DNA of 64,000 nt from Hericium rajendrae. Taxonomy: Eukaryota; Basidiomycota; Agaricomycetes; Russulales; Hericiaceae. Under the pieces are notes generated by a model. The model ran no database searches. It was not told where the DNA came from and was given only the letters and a program-made list of their open reading frames with translations. Within the stretch, counting starts at the first letter, position 1; each line of letters begins with the position of its first letter. This document shows, piece after piece, positions 11,280-22,637 of the stretch. The DNA lies in contig CM065879.1 in the NCBI GenBank assembly GCA_033439255.1, positions 4,594,501-4,658,500 on the forward strand, read 5' to 3'. A program made the position numbers and the translations under genes.

Positions 11280-13314
11280 TCAAGACCCAGGGCCCGCCTG
11301 ATCCGATGCGACACTACTCCGCGAGCACTGACCGGCCAGGACCACCTTCTGCATCCCATTCTTAGGTCCTTTGGGACCAGTCTCCGCCGGTTCCGCGGCT
11401 GCAGTCTCGCCTGACGAAAACTCAATCGTTGGGATCAGCCTGCTAAGGCTAATGACGTTGTCCCCTTTCTGGCCTAGCTCTTCTCGCAGGCCGTCGCGCG
11501 AATTGAGACTCGACAACGAAGTCAGAACGCTTTGCTGTCTCTTTGCGAATGAGAACTCACATGGACATGAGGGAACATGAATATACTGATCGCTGATGAG
11601 GATAAGGAAATGCAAAGGGCGTTATCACTTACAGCGCATGGCGACGAAATAGAATGCTGAGCCGATCAGAGTTTTGCCCCGAGCTCGCCACTGAGAAAAG
11701 GTGCCCAACGTGAGTCGAAGAGAACCGCACATAATTCTGATAAGAGGGCGCACCGCGATCAGACTTGCAAGGATGACCAGCCTGTGAAACGGTAAGATAG
11801 AAATTTACGTGAGTTTTGTAAACAGTGGTACGTGGTCAAAAGACCTGGATGGAAAGAAGGTGGTGAGTTAACAAAATTAAGATAATACTGTGTCATCAGG
11901 CCTACAAGTATTGAGTGTATAGGCAATGAGTTTGTTGATAGCTCTGGTCGTCCTGAACGGTTGCGCGACATACGTATGAAGCATCAGCACGAGCCCAGAA
12001 GGCAGCGATAACTTCTTACGATCTGACGCCAGTGAATCCCCGGCGTAGATAGTAAGTTGTGCAGACAGCGATGCATGAATCGCACGCTATGTCGAGGGCC
12101 AAGCCGGCCGTGTTGTACGACTCGAAAAAAGCATGGATATGTAACACCTGAAATTCTAGACGTGCGATGTAGCGCACCTCGATGGACACCTGGGCTGCGA
12201 AGGACGACTTCTCGAACCTGCAACAAACGTAAGGTCAGAAAGACAGAGCTTCAGTTTGCTATCGGTATTTCGTACGCTTTGACTGTGTATACTGCACGTA
12301 TACATCAGGATCTATCATAGTCAGGAAACAAAGCTCAACACACCGATCGACACGGCTGCAGTGCCCATGAGCGTTGAGCATAAAGGCTCGACGGATCATC
12401 AACTCACCAAAATGTGCGAAACACAAGACGGCCTAGATTTAAGATGTCAGCCGATTTCGGAAGCTAGTTAAAGAGACCACATACGATCACCAAAGGTACG
12501 GTGAGAGAATTATGATTGACTGGAAGAATAATCAGATCAGTCCTGTCTAGTCTTCAGTATCGGCTATATAGAGACATACGTCGGTATATACGATACACGT
12601 AGAACCTAGCCACATATATGACATATAAGTGACAAGAGAACAAGACGATGCTGGGATAAACGTACAGCTGGACCATGACGGAAAGGAAATTCTGTTCAGT
12701 GTACGTTGGCTTCATCGTCTACCACGACTTCTTCACCACGCACCGCTATAGGGACTTCCGCCTGAAGCATCGTTGAATATCTTTCTGAAGTTCAAGGAAT
12801 GAAATAAGAACAGACCAGTAAACTCCTGGAATCGCCGAACCATTAAGAGCATATTCATCTGCACGAAAGCTTGAGCTTACCACGTTGGCCGTAAAAGGAC
12901 TGCATAATCGCCATAATTTGTCACGGTGTAGTGGTACATAAATATGGCGAGCATTGCCATGTGGACTGTATCGAGTACCCTGATTAAGTGGGAGTCAAAC
13001 ATTCCCCGTCAACGATAAAAACAAGGTGTCAACTCACATCACTACGGCGACCTAACGCAACTGTCAGATCCGGGGCTCGTGAACACCGGGCAGACACTTC
13101 AGACGTACCCATGCCTTCAAAAGCGTCCTGTCTCGTTCGCAGTGCTCGGTGTAGTACCGATAGACCTGAAGACAGGTGATTCCAAATATTCTAGGCCCAC
13201 CAAGGCATTAGATGTGGCCATTACGCCTCCGCCACAACGCACTCACAGAGTCGAGACCAGAACCCCGATTTGAGCCGCTCCAATCATATCGTCCACAGGA
13301 AAGAGCGAAGGCAT
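11280..13314 (-). CDS. DUF6534 membrane protein
   Basis: A multi-exon gene for a seven-helix membrane protein of the fungal DUF6534 family. It starts at 13314 with MPSLFPVDDMIGAAQIGVLV. After an intron comes IFGITCLQVYRYYTEHCERD, then LDTVHMAMLAIFMYHYTVTN and YGDYAVLLRPTW (about 12980-12890). The last exon gives LNSRDGLREELGQKGDNVIS and a cytosolic tail with GMQKVVLAGQCSRSSVASD, stopping at 11280. The first splice (after the CT of Leu, intron ending CTAG) keeps the frame. This is the clearest DUF6534 copy here; no break was noticed in the exons I could place, but the middle exons were not fully resolved. Function, ligand and location are unknown for the family. Confidence 0.7.
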
Positions 13315-13618
13315 GATGACCTACGGAAGGGGAGCGGGACAAAAGGTGGTCGGGTGCAATTGGCTGTTTATGAAACATCGTGCAGGATCGCGATGAAGAA
13401 GGTGTTGTACAGCTTCCAGAGTGACGAAAACAACGCCGTCGGCGAATAGAGGGTTCGATTAACGCTGGGCCCGACCTTGAATTCATTGTGCGGTTCGTCT
13501 TCTGATACTCTTCTGATCATCAGACAACAGCAACACGCAACCAAAGCTTCAACCCTGCGACGCCACTCGATGGATGAGCTGATACTGGGCGAAGTATTCG
13601 GGACGTAAACCTACTAGT

Positions 13619-14038
13619 TCAGTGGTTGGGATGGACAGCGATCCTCGCCGTGGTCGCGTGATCGACATACCGCTCAGACCACAGCTGCAATCCGCGCAAG
13701 GACCTCGGAAGATTGGCACTGGAGAAGTCCGCCGACTTGTAGACACAGTCCAGTAACGGGGATTCATCCTGCAATTGACTGTCAAGTAGCTGCCCGAGCC
13801 AAGTTCCGCAAACCATCACATCATCATAAAGGTAGAGGCTCCCGCCGCCGGGAAAGGGGGGCAAAAGACGACTTGCGGGGCGAAGGCTCGCTGCGTTTAT
13901 TTCGAGGCCGGGGACAATGCTTCTCTCGGTATCCGCCGCAGCCGGGACTCGCCATATGGGCTTGCGCTTCATTGAGATGGGCGCCCGATAGCATGGAAGC
14001 ATACCCACGGTAGAAGTGCACCCAGCTCGTGGGTACAA
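13619..14038 (-). CDS. Hypothetical protein, uncertain
   Basis: An uninterrupted minus-strand frame of 139 codons, starting MYPRAGCTSTVGMLPCYRAP and ending WSERYVDHATTARIAVHPNH. It has a glycine-rich stretch (PFPGGGSLYLYDD) but no motif I recognise, no clear signal peptide and no membrane helix. It could be an exon or a chance frame in GC-rich DNA. It is listed only because its composition looks more protein-like than that of neighbouring frames. Confidence 0.2.
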   Translation of the reverse strand: MYPRAGCTSTVGMLPCYRAPISMKRKPIWRVPAAADTERSIVPGLEINAASLRPASRLLPPFPGGGSLYLYDDVMVCGTWLGQLLDSQLQDESPLLDCVYKSADFSSANLPRSLRGLQLWSERYVDHATTARIAVHPNH

Positions 14039-14918
14039 CTGCCTGCGATGGAGTCGAAGACGGCTTCAAGATGTCGTCATGTCATGGAGAGAAGGGTTGG
14101 GGCGCCTGCTGCCCTGCCTTGGCCTCGTGTATCGCACCCTTGCCAAGTGAGGCTGCGATTCTGCATACGGTCGTGTGTGGATGTTTTGAAATGCGGATGA
14201 AATGCGTAGATTACTTAGCATGTATCCAGTCCTTGCAGCGGGTTCAGTACTATAGCACAACTGTATCAAATCGCACACCAGTGATACTCGCAACGCAGAA
14301 GGGAGCGATAAGAATTCACATACCGACGAAGATGGAGAGCAACGCAGGAGCAGTAAGGCCTCGGTACTTACGTGTTACGACCGCAGTTCAACGCAATCCT
14401 TCAATCCTTCTCTCAATCCCGCCATACCCGACGGCTCGAGAGAAAAAAAGCATCCACGGGGCTGGGTCGATGATTCCTCAACTGCTAGGCATCAGAAGGG
14501 CTCTCTCAATAGAGCACGGATCGACCATGGTGTATTGCAGCGCCAAGGCATCGCCGCTCGGAGATTCTACACAAACCCACCGTCGACCTAGTGAGCGCTG
14601 ACAACCGAGTACAGCATGTACGGAGACTCACGAAGCAGATGCGAACACGCCGTGCAGCCCGATGCTCAGATCTTACGCCTGGACATCTTCATGTTGGTAT
14701 CGATGAGGACACAGCATTGAAATGACAAAAGAGGGCGCATATGATATTTCGGTGGCTTCTCGGCGGCACCGACTGGCTGCAGGTTCGGTTGTCGTTCGGT
14801 TCGAACTTCAAGCTTAGAATGATTAGCTAGAAATGACGATAAGAATGTATGGCCCGTGCAGAGCGTGTAAAATAGTGAGAGCAAGCGAGGTCGACAGTGG
14901 GATCCAGCGGTTGACGCG

Positions 14919-14967
14919 CTTATCGTATCTTATCTTATCTTACCGTATCTTATCTTATCGTATCTAA
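14919..14967. repeat. Pentanucleotide microsatellite
   Basis: Imperfect tandem copies of TATCT/TATCG run across about 49 bp just outside the 3' end of the minus-strand gene at 15250-16952. Confidence 0.8.
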
Positions 14968-15249
14968 AGATCTCCAGCTATGTCGCCGTTCTGAGCAGGC
15001 CCAACGCTCGACATTTTCTCCGCACTCAAGTAATGTGACACTCAATGACCATTGAGGATAATTATACTCTTCTCGCGACGAGGCAATACATAGGCGATTT
15101 TCTTTTCTCCACATCATACCAAACAAGAGCCTAACCGAAACTCAATTCAGATCCAAACCTGCCTTTTCGTTCTCTTCCTCCGCGCCTGCAGCGCCCGCCA
15201 ACCGCCTCATCCCCCGCGAACTGGGCGTCCCACTGAGGTTGAGCCTTGT

Positions 15250-16952
15250 TCAAAACCCATTAGCAACAGCAGACACGAAAGCCCCAAGGCCGACGTACAA
15301 GGCTATCACGGAGGCGGCGTTGACTGCATAATCGTCAGTCACTGCAGGAGTGCAGATGCAGGGGTGCACGTACGCTGGACGTAGCAGAGGTACATGGGCA
15401 CCGCCGCTATGATGTCACCTGTCGTCCACCACTGCGCCGCGCGGATGGTGAGAACGCTGTCCGACCCTTGGCTGCGTCTGACTCACCAAGTACACGCATG
15501 CTAGGATCCACCAGCTGGCAAGAACAGTCAAGTCAACCAAAGGCTTCGATTGGACAGGACGGAGAATCACGCACGGCATGTGCGAATCTGCATCACATTC
15601 ACGCCTTCAGTATTTTGCTGATTGGCTCATGAACACAGGTATGCTCACAGATAGTCCACGACGACGGCTGCGACATATCCAGCAAATCATGTTCTCTGCA
15701 AGCGGACGTTAGAATCGGTGAATACCAGAAGCAATACGAAATGCTACATACTTTACTTGAGAACCGCGGAGGCTTCGCAGTCCGAACCAGGATAGCAAGG
15801 TGAGCACCAGATCGCCGGCGACAGCGAGGAAGATGCCATTCTCAGTCTCTGCCTGTGCGCGAGTCAGCAAAGCAGACTCTCGTCGCTACATAATAGGAAG
15901 AACTCACGAGGTCCGAAGAGTTCAATGCAGACGCAAAAGGGAAGCTGCATGTCAACGTTGAGCAACAGTGCAGCAATCCTCGGTCTAGAATTTACGCACC
16001 AGGCAACTAAACAAGCTGATGGCGTGTCATACTGTTAGCGAGCAAGGTGCGTGATGTCCAACATCACTTTACCTGCCAACACGACTGATAAAGAGTTAGT
16101 GACTATAGTTCACAGTGCCAAGGTGGTAGGACGCACCGATGTCGATGGCGTTCGCGACAAACTGTCGGTACAGCTGTCGTGAATTTACAAAATGATATAT
16201 CGAGGTCAGACGCACGTTATTGCCAGTGTTCAAAGAGCGGGACGCTCGCACTGAAGATCACATCAATATCAACAGGCCAACAACCAACATAGAAAGGCAT
16301 ACTGTTGAAGATGCTGCGAATGAATGCCCTGCCGAATAAATCGCATTAGAAGCCGGCAGAAATCTGCATCGAACAAATGCCAACCAGTGAATGACCATAT
16401 TGGTGATACGCTGCAATCACATCGTTAGCGCGAAAGAAGACACCTGAAGCGAGTTATTTCACCCCGGAAATCATCACTGCCTGCATCGAGGTAAATCAGA
16501 AGCTCATAATCCAAACGCATGAGCACGCACTGTAAGCCACCTAAAGCCACGTCCACTGCATGTTAGCCAGAGCCGGAAAGTGGGAGGGCCACGTACCAGG
16601 TGAGCGTTTCGATCGGAACGACATGTTCCAAGGACCAGACCGAGTACAGCCAAGAGAACCAGCCCGCCAATGCAATATGGACGGACGACAACGCCATGAC
16701 GGAGACGATCTGCCGATGCGCCCTCAGCACGCCGCAAGCAAAAAATATACGAAACAACGCACGATCGCCCGCGCCGGCTTCCTATCGTCGCGCTGCGCCA
16801 AGTGGCGCACCGTCTGATAGCAGTTCGCGCCGCAGACGCTGTGCGAGGCGGTCAGACAGCCAGAGGACGATGCGGTGGGTTACGCACGCGAGCGCGACGA
16901 GGACAGCGACGAACAACGGGCCGAATGCGATATACGAGAGGGACGAGGACAT
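15250..16952 (-). CDS. Multi-helix membrane protein, family not recognised
   Basis: A minus-strand gene made of many short exons coding hydrophobic segments. It starts MSSSLSYIAFGPLFVAVLVA at 16952. Later exons include SVMALSSVHIALAGWFSWLY (about 16695-16640), RITNMVIHW (about 16410), LYRQFVANAIDI (about 16170), WWILACVYL (about 15500), WWTTGDIIAAVPMYLCYVQR (about 15435-15375) and a last helix VNAASVIALYVGLGAFVSAV, stopping at 15250. That suggests about seven helices. Between the first and second helix an in-frame TAG (16782-16784) needs an intron I could not place with confidence, so the gene may be interrupted. It lies upstream of a DUF6533 gene on the same strand but lacks the DUF6533 signature. 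Confidence 0.55.
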
Positions 16953-17945
16953 GGTGATGCTTGCGGGCACACGGACAACGAGGGGTGCCGTGCACGGCAG
17001 GCGCCAAACGTACTTATAGCAGCGGCGCGGCTGATGATGCACTGATGATCAGAAGGCGCAGGGACATCCTGTCCGGATTCGAACCGGGTACGTACCGCCG
17101 GGGTATGTAGGAGGGGAGGCGTGGGCATGTGGCTGGATTTGGGAGGCATGGGCGCGGCTGATGGCGAGCGACATCAGAACAGCGACGAGCGCTTGCTCGA
17201 CAGCGGGCCCGGCGGCTGTGCATCATCAGGTCCAGATCCGAGATCGCCTTCTAGGGCGCAGGACTCGTGTGCTCGCGGGTGGGATACGTATCTCGCGAGT
17301 CGAGGCTCGTCTTCGGATCCTGCAGGTGCTGCTTCGCACTTCATTATCGCTCCATCCGGGTGTTCTTCATAGCCATCCTACGACATGTTTCCGAGGAGAT
17401 GATGAAATCAAGCGTCAAGGCCTCAATGTTCGATAGTCGACAATCGGGAGCGTACGCCGGGAACGCGAAGCAGAAAATCAGCTCCAACAACGTGGTCTAT
17501 GTAATACTGAGGCAAGTGATATGCATCTTCAATGTGCTTGTGTCGGGACTCGACAGTCTTAGCACCCTTCCCGTGGTCTCCACCCCGCCCTACTCAGCTC
17601 ACGTCCGCCCCGCCGGAGGTAGATTTCAATTTCAATGCCCGCGATCGACTCCACCGACCGACGCGCGCCGAACTCCGAGTCCTGTTTTGCAGTTGCCCGC
17701 ACATATGGCCCACGATCTACTCGATCATTCAAGGCATGAATATCGTAAGAGGAGTGACGGCGCCGAGAGCGTCGCCGCCACTCAAGCATCAAATACATAC
17801 ACCCATACTGAGCTACAAACACGCACAAGATCGTAAGCGACGCTACAACACTCTGTTAGATAAATAAAGATAGAGATAGTGTGTAGTCCGACACCGCCCA
17901 GAGGCACAAAACATGAAACGATCATCACGAGTCCGTCATTCTCAC
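16953..17945. other. Intergenic, nothing recognised
   Basis: This holds the promoter side of the 15250-16952 gene and the 3' side of the DUF6533 gene. Frames here are GC-driven and show no motif. Confidence 0.35.
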
Positions 17946-19603
17946 TCATGGCGTACCCTCCCGCGACTCCACGTCCCCCTCGTCGTCCCGTAGCGCCGCC
18001 CGAGCCTGCCGCTCGCGCTTCGCCTGCGCCCGCCGTTCGCGCTTCGTCTTCCGCTCCGGTATCGGTTCGAACACGACCCGCGGCCCCATCTCATACTCGT
18101 CCTGCACCGTGTCCTCGAAGTTCTTCTTGCGCCGCTCGCGCGGCGGCAGCTTCATGTGCTCAATGCGCAGGATGAGCCGCGTCACGGTAATCGTGACCAG
18201 CGACCATACGAAGCTGTAGAGGGGTCAGTATGCGCGGACGCGCCGGAATGAGGGGAGAACGCACAAGAAGCCGAGGACGATGAAGGAGACCTGGCGTATG
18301 TTAAAGCGTGAGCTCAATCAGAGGAGCCGGCAGGTATAGGCGCGCACCTCGTTCACGATAGTGAGCGCGAGATTCATCAGCCGGCCGCCTGATTTAATTA
18401 ATATTAATTCAACTGCTCAGCACCGTCCCGGCGAGTCAGGAGCCGAGAAACACGCACAAACGAGAATCTGATGCAAGCCGGCTATGAGCAGCGTTCCGAA
18501 GGTTGTGGACACAGACTTACCACAAAAAACATGCCCCCATCACGCCGCAGATCTTGGATAAGCTTGATGCCCACCCCGCGCGGACGCGACGCCGCGTTCG
18601 CGACGGTCAGCCCGATCGCATAAAAATCGAATACAAGCTGCATAGGGCGCCACGGTGAGTCCCGCGCGGGGGAGTGGAGCAGGCCAACGCACCTGCGAAG
18701 CCCAGATGCCGACCCATGTCGAAGGCTTCTTCGTGATAAGACACATATGGAATATCTTCCGGTCGTACGTGAGGCTGTCTGTGCGCGAATAAGCTGAGGA
18801 AAGGTACGGGCACGGGAGAAGAGGAGGGGCGCGTACCGAGCATCACGCGCACGCTGATGACGCCGAAGACGGCGACACTGCAGTATGAGAGGACGAACCC
18901 GACGAGGAGCGCGCGGAGCACCCAGCGCCGGTGATCCCACAGCGCGTACACGCGGAGGATCAGGACGACTGTGTCGGGTCAGCAGCGAACGATGCAACGG
19001 GCAGAAGCGGGCGTACAGTCTGCGAGGCCGAGGGTGATGATCGCGGAGAGACTCGTGAAGAGCATCCACCCATGACAGCTGGGTCGATTGAGGTAACGAC
19101 GTCAGCCTGGGTCAGCGGCGCATCACATCAGTACTTACAACTGGCAACGTGATCATCAGCACTCTGTCGTGTATCGAGGAGACGATTGACTTACTCCGTT
19201 ACTGAGGTGTGCATTTGGATCGAGTTGGCCAAGTGCTGTTTCAGATGATGAGCGGACATCCTGGCTATCAAAAAATAGAGCCCGAGACGAACCGGCGGCG
19301 ACCAGAAACTGGCACAGGAGCACGGTGTAGCGCAGAACGACGAAGATGACCTTCGCGCTGGTGACCGGCCTGGTCCATATAAGACGCTTCTCCTCGGGAA
19401 AGGTCAGGAAGATGTCATGGAGCAACGCTGTCAGTGCGATCGCTGTAGGATGACAAGTCAGTTTTCCATTGTTCAAACGACAAGTGAGGATGTATACCGG
19501 ATAGATATCGTTCGCCCGAGATACCTGGAAGCGCGTGCTTGGCCTCTGCGAGTTGTGCAGCGGTGGCTGCGGCTGCGGCTGCGGCTGCACTTGATGTATC
19601 CAT
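17946..19603 (-). CDS. DUF6533 domain membrane protein
   Basis: A fungal membrane protein with an N-terminal DUF6533 domain, function unknown. It starts at 19603 with MDTSSAAAAAAAATAAQLAE, a poly-alanine head. An intron (from about 19498 to 19443) leads to the DUF6533 core: ALTALLHDIFLTFPEEKRLI followed by WTRPVTSAKVIFVVLRYTVL. The typical RVYALWDHRRWVLRALLVGF helix follows near 18950. The last exon (to 17946) is a basic, charged cytosolic tail (KTKRERRAQAKRERQARAAL). The family normally has about seven helices and several short exons, as here. Exons between 18200 and 19200 were not all resolved; no clear break was seen. Confidence 0.75.
19563..19590. repeat. GGCTGC trinucleotide-like repeat coding poly-Ala
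   Basis: Tandem GGCTGC units lie in the first exon of the DUF6533 gene and code its alanine run. Such tracts vary easily in length. Confidence 0.7.
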
Positions 19604-20518
19604 TTTGAATGCGATCTAGTGAGCAGCCGGGAGGAGCCAGGTATTCACGAACTGAAGGCAGGATGGATAGTGAACGGATTCCACGTGTCCTTTTATACAG
19701 CTGATTCGAGCACAAGGCAACAGAGAGTGCAGCAGTCAGAATGATACTCAGCGATTCTGGACGAACGGTGGAGGGTAGGTCAGGGAAGAGCATCAGGATC
19801 AGCACGAGGAATTAAAGAAGCAAGCAGGTAACGGGCTGTACGCTGCAAGCCTGAGCCGCCATGCGACGGGAATGCCAGATGCCTCACAGATCATTGAGGA
19901 CAAAAGCGCGCAGAGCGATGAGGACAAGTCCATTCGGATGATGGCAGGACGATAGAGTCGATTCGGGAATTGATGACCTGCCAGCGACACAGGGCTATCA
20001 TAATGAAAACAAAAGGTTCGACGTGATACTTCTGCAAAATCGAAGCGTACCGATCCGAACCGGTCTGCGAGCGATCTAATCAGACAGGTTGCACACGGCC
20101 GGAAGTTGAAGAACTGAAAGTGGACAGGATCGCGGAGATCGGATATCTGGATGACCGATCTAGCCGAAAGAGCCTGTCCTGCTGCCTGGATCGTGCCCCT
20201 CATCACCGCTTCTCATCTTTCGAATCGTACTCTTCTGTTGCTCATGCTACTCGTTCCAGCATGCCATCACCTACTATCAAATCCTGTCACAGGAGGCGCC
20301 CTTATATCATGCTACATTCACTCTGCCACCATCTCTGCCCCTAGAACTTACCCGTGTACCGTCCCCGCGTGCTTGCGCGCCCTTTCACCCTTGCTTCTCA
20401 AACCCATCTGTGGTCAGGGACTCAGTCATACCGTGAGTTGTCATTCCTGTCATGTCACCGACTATATCAACACCCACGTCCACCGTCCAGGAGAGGCGCC
20501 TTCCTTTTCTTCGTCTCC
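19604..20518. other. Divergent promoter region
   Basis: This 0.9-kb stretch separates the divergent DUF6533 and MFS genes and should hold both promoters. No obvious TATA box or repeat stood out. Confidence 0.35.
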
Positions 20519-22637
20519 ATGCACCTTTCGACGCCGTCCACAACAGAGGTGGACCTCCCGTTCACCCCAGAGCTCTCGCCGCCCGAAGATGAAAAGCCCA
20601 AGCGCGACTGGCGGTTCTGGATGATATTTGTGTCCATCTCCATGGCCATGTTCCTGTCCGCTCTGGAATTGGTCGGTCATTCGCAATGCTCACCCATTCG
20701 CCGCTTACCCTTCTCCCAGACCGCAGTGTCAACAGCCCTTCCCAGCATCGTAAACGCGCTGCACGGCTCGCAGTTCATCTGGATCAGCTCTGCGTACACG
20801 TTGTGCGCAACCGCATTTTTACCTCTCGCCGGAGGCTTCGCGCAGGTCTTGTCCCCCACATAATTCCCCTCCGACAGGTGTTCTCACATGTTCTCTTCAG
20901 GTGTTTGGTCGACGGCCAATCATGCTCGGAGCGATTCTGGTGTTTGCAGCAGGCAGCGCGGTGTGCGGCGCGGCGAAATCGATGGGTGCGCTCATCGCCG
21001 GAAGAGGCAAGTGCCAAGTACTCCGAGGTTTCCTCGCCTGCGCGGCACTGACCACACAACCATACCAGCGGTGCAGGGGCTTGGCGGCGGTGGCATTGCA
21101 GCCTTGACGCACATCATCCTCTCTGACCTTGTTCCCCTCCAGGAGCGCGGGCTGTTCAACGGCCTGATCGCGATGTGGGTGGATTCCGCCCGATGCCGCT
21201 GATACATTATTCATCCGGTTCAATTTGCAGGGTCTACACGGTGGCATCAGGCATCGGCCCGGTGGTTGGCGGCTCGCTTGCGGAGCGTGGGAACTGGAGA
21301 TGGATCTTCTGTGAGTGGGAACCATGCGGGACGGTTGATCGGGCATTGGCGCGACCAATCCTGGCAGCGCGGAGCCAGAATGCTCATCCCTCCTGCAGAC
21401 CTCAACATTCCCATTTGCGGCCTCGCCGCTGCTCTCGTCCTTGTCTTCCTCAACCTGCGCACCCCGGCAGGAACCATTCATGAGAAACTCCGGCGCATCG
21501 ACTGGGTGTATGTTCTCGCCGTTCTTCCATTGGCTGATCTCATTCCGCCCTTCTTTTCCAGCGGGAATGTTCTTGTGATCGCTGCGACGACATCCTGCGT
21601 CATCGCTCTGACGTGGGGCGGCGTCCAATATGCATGGAACTCGGCCCACATCCTCGTCCCTCTTATCCTTGGTCTCGTCGGTCTCGTAGCATTCATGGCA
21701 TTCGAGGTCTACGTGCCAAAGGAACCAATCGTAAGTCTGCGTTCTGGCTGACCGTTCCAAAACTCACCCATCCCCAAGGTCCCGTACACATTGATGATGA
21801 CGCTCACCGGCTTGAGCGGTTATCTCCAGACATTCGTTCTGCCCCTTGCGCTTATGAACGTAATTTGTGCGCCCGGTCCTTTCTGCCCATGTGCTGCCCG
21901 CACTGATTCTTAACTGCATAGATTACCTGCCCGTCTATTTCCAAGCCTGCAAGGACGCGTCGCCCATCGCATCTGGCGTCGATGTCTTTGGCCTCGCTTT
22001 CAGCATTGCGCCCTTTGCCATGATCGGCGGCTTGACCATCGCCAAGTCGGGGCGCTACCGCCCGCAGATCTGGTTTGCCTGGGTGCTCATCATGATCGGC
22101 TCAGGACTGCTGACAACCGTGAACGCGGACACGTCGCGCGCGCGTGTCATCGGCTTCGAGATCGTCGCCGGCGCAGGCCTCGGCATCCTCATGGCCGCGA
22201 CGTTCTTCCCCGTGCTCGCGCCGCTGCCCGTTTCAACAAACGCGCACGCGCTCGCCCTCTTCACGTTCTTCCGCAATTTCGCGCAAGTCTGGGGTGTCAC
22301 GATCGGCGGGACCGTGCTGCAGAACGAGCTCAAGAAACGGCTGCCGCCGGCTTTCCTGAGCGTCTTCCCGCAGGGCACGGCCGTCGCGTACTCGGTCATC
22401 CCCGTCATCCCGTCGCTCGAGGAACCATTGCGGGGCGAAGTGCGCGCGGCATTCGCGGGCGCGCTGCGCGTGCTGTGGCAGGTGCTCATTGGGTTTGGCG
22501 GGCTCGGGCTGCTCGTGAGCCTCGGCATGAAGGCCCTGCCGCTGCACACGTCCGTGGACAAGAACTGGGGGCTGAACGAGGACGGCTCGAAGAGGCAGTC
22601 GCCGGAGTCTGGCTCGCAGGAGCCGAAGCAGGTTTGA
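20519..22637 (+). CDS. MFS transporter, 14-helix drug:H+ antiporter type (copy 1)
   Basis: A plasma-membrane exporter of the major facilitator superfamily, DHA2-like. Nine exons keep the frame: 20519-20671, 20720-20845, 20901-21006, 21069-21174, 21231-21310, 21399-21507, 21562-21730, 21779-21866 and 21922-22637, giving 550 residues. After an acidic head come DWRFWMIFVSISMAMFLSAL, ELTAVSTALPSIV, the loop motif GRRPIMLG, GRAVQGLGGGG, the antiporter motif GIGPVVGG and RWIFYLNIP. The later half holds YLPVYFQACKDASPIASGVD and a polar tail. The intron at 21007-21068 uses a GC donor (GCAAGT); a GT alternative breaks the frame. It is about two-thirds alike to the exporter at 32304-34422 by eye, with several shared intron sites. 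The gene looks intact. Confidence 0.92.

Larger units (their letters stand above)
13315..15249. other. Intergenic with one uncharacterised frame
   Basis: It contains an open frame at 13619-14038 on the minus strand (139 codons) and a short pentanucleotide repeat near 14920. No other gene-like signal was found on either strand. Confidence 0.35.

Noticed and set aside
14029-14601. 190-codon plus-strand open frame
   Set aside because: Composition looks random, it overlaps a better minus-strand frame, and no motif or splice context supports it.
17070-17100. A GGTTCGAATCC-type T-loop sequence on the minus strand, as in a tRNA
   Set aside because: No matching acceptor stem or anticodon arm could be found at the right distance upstream.
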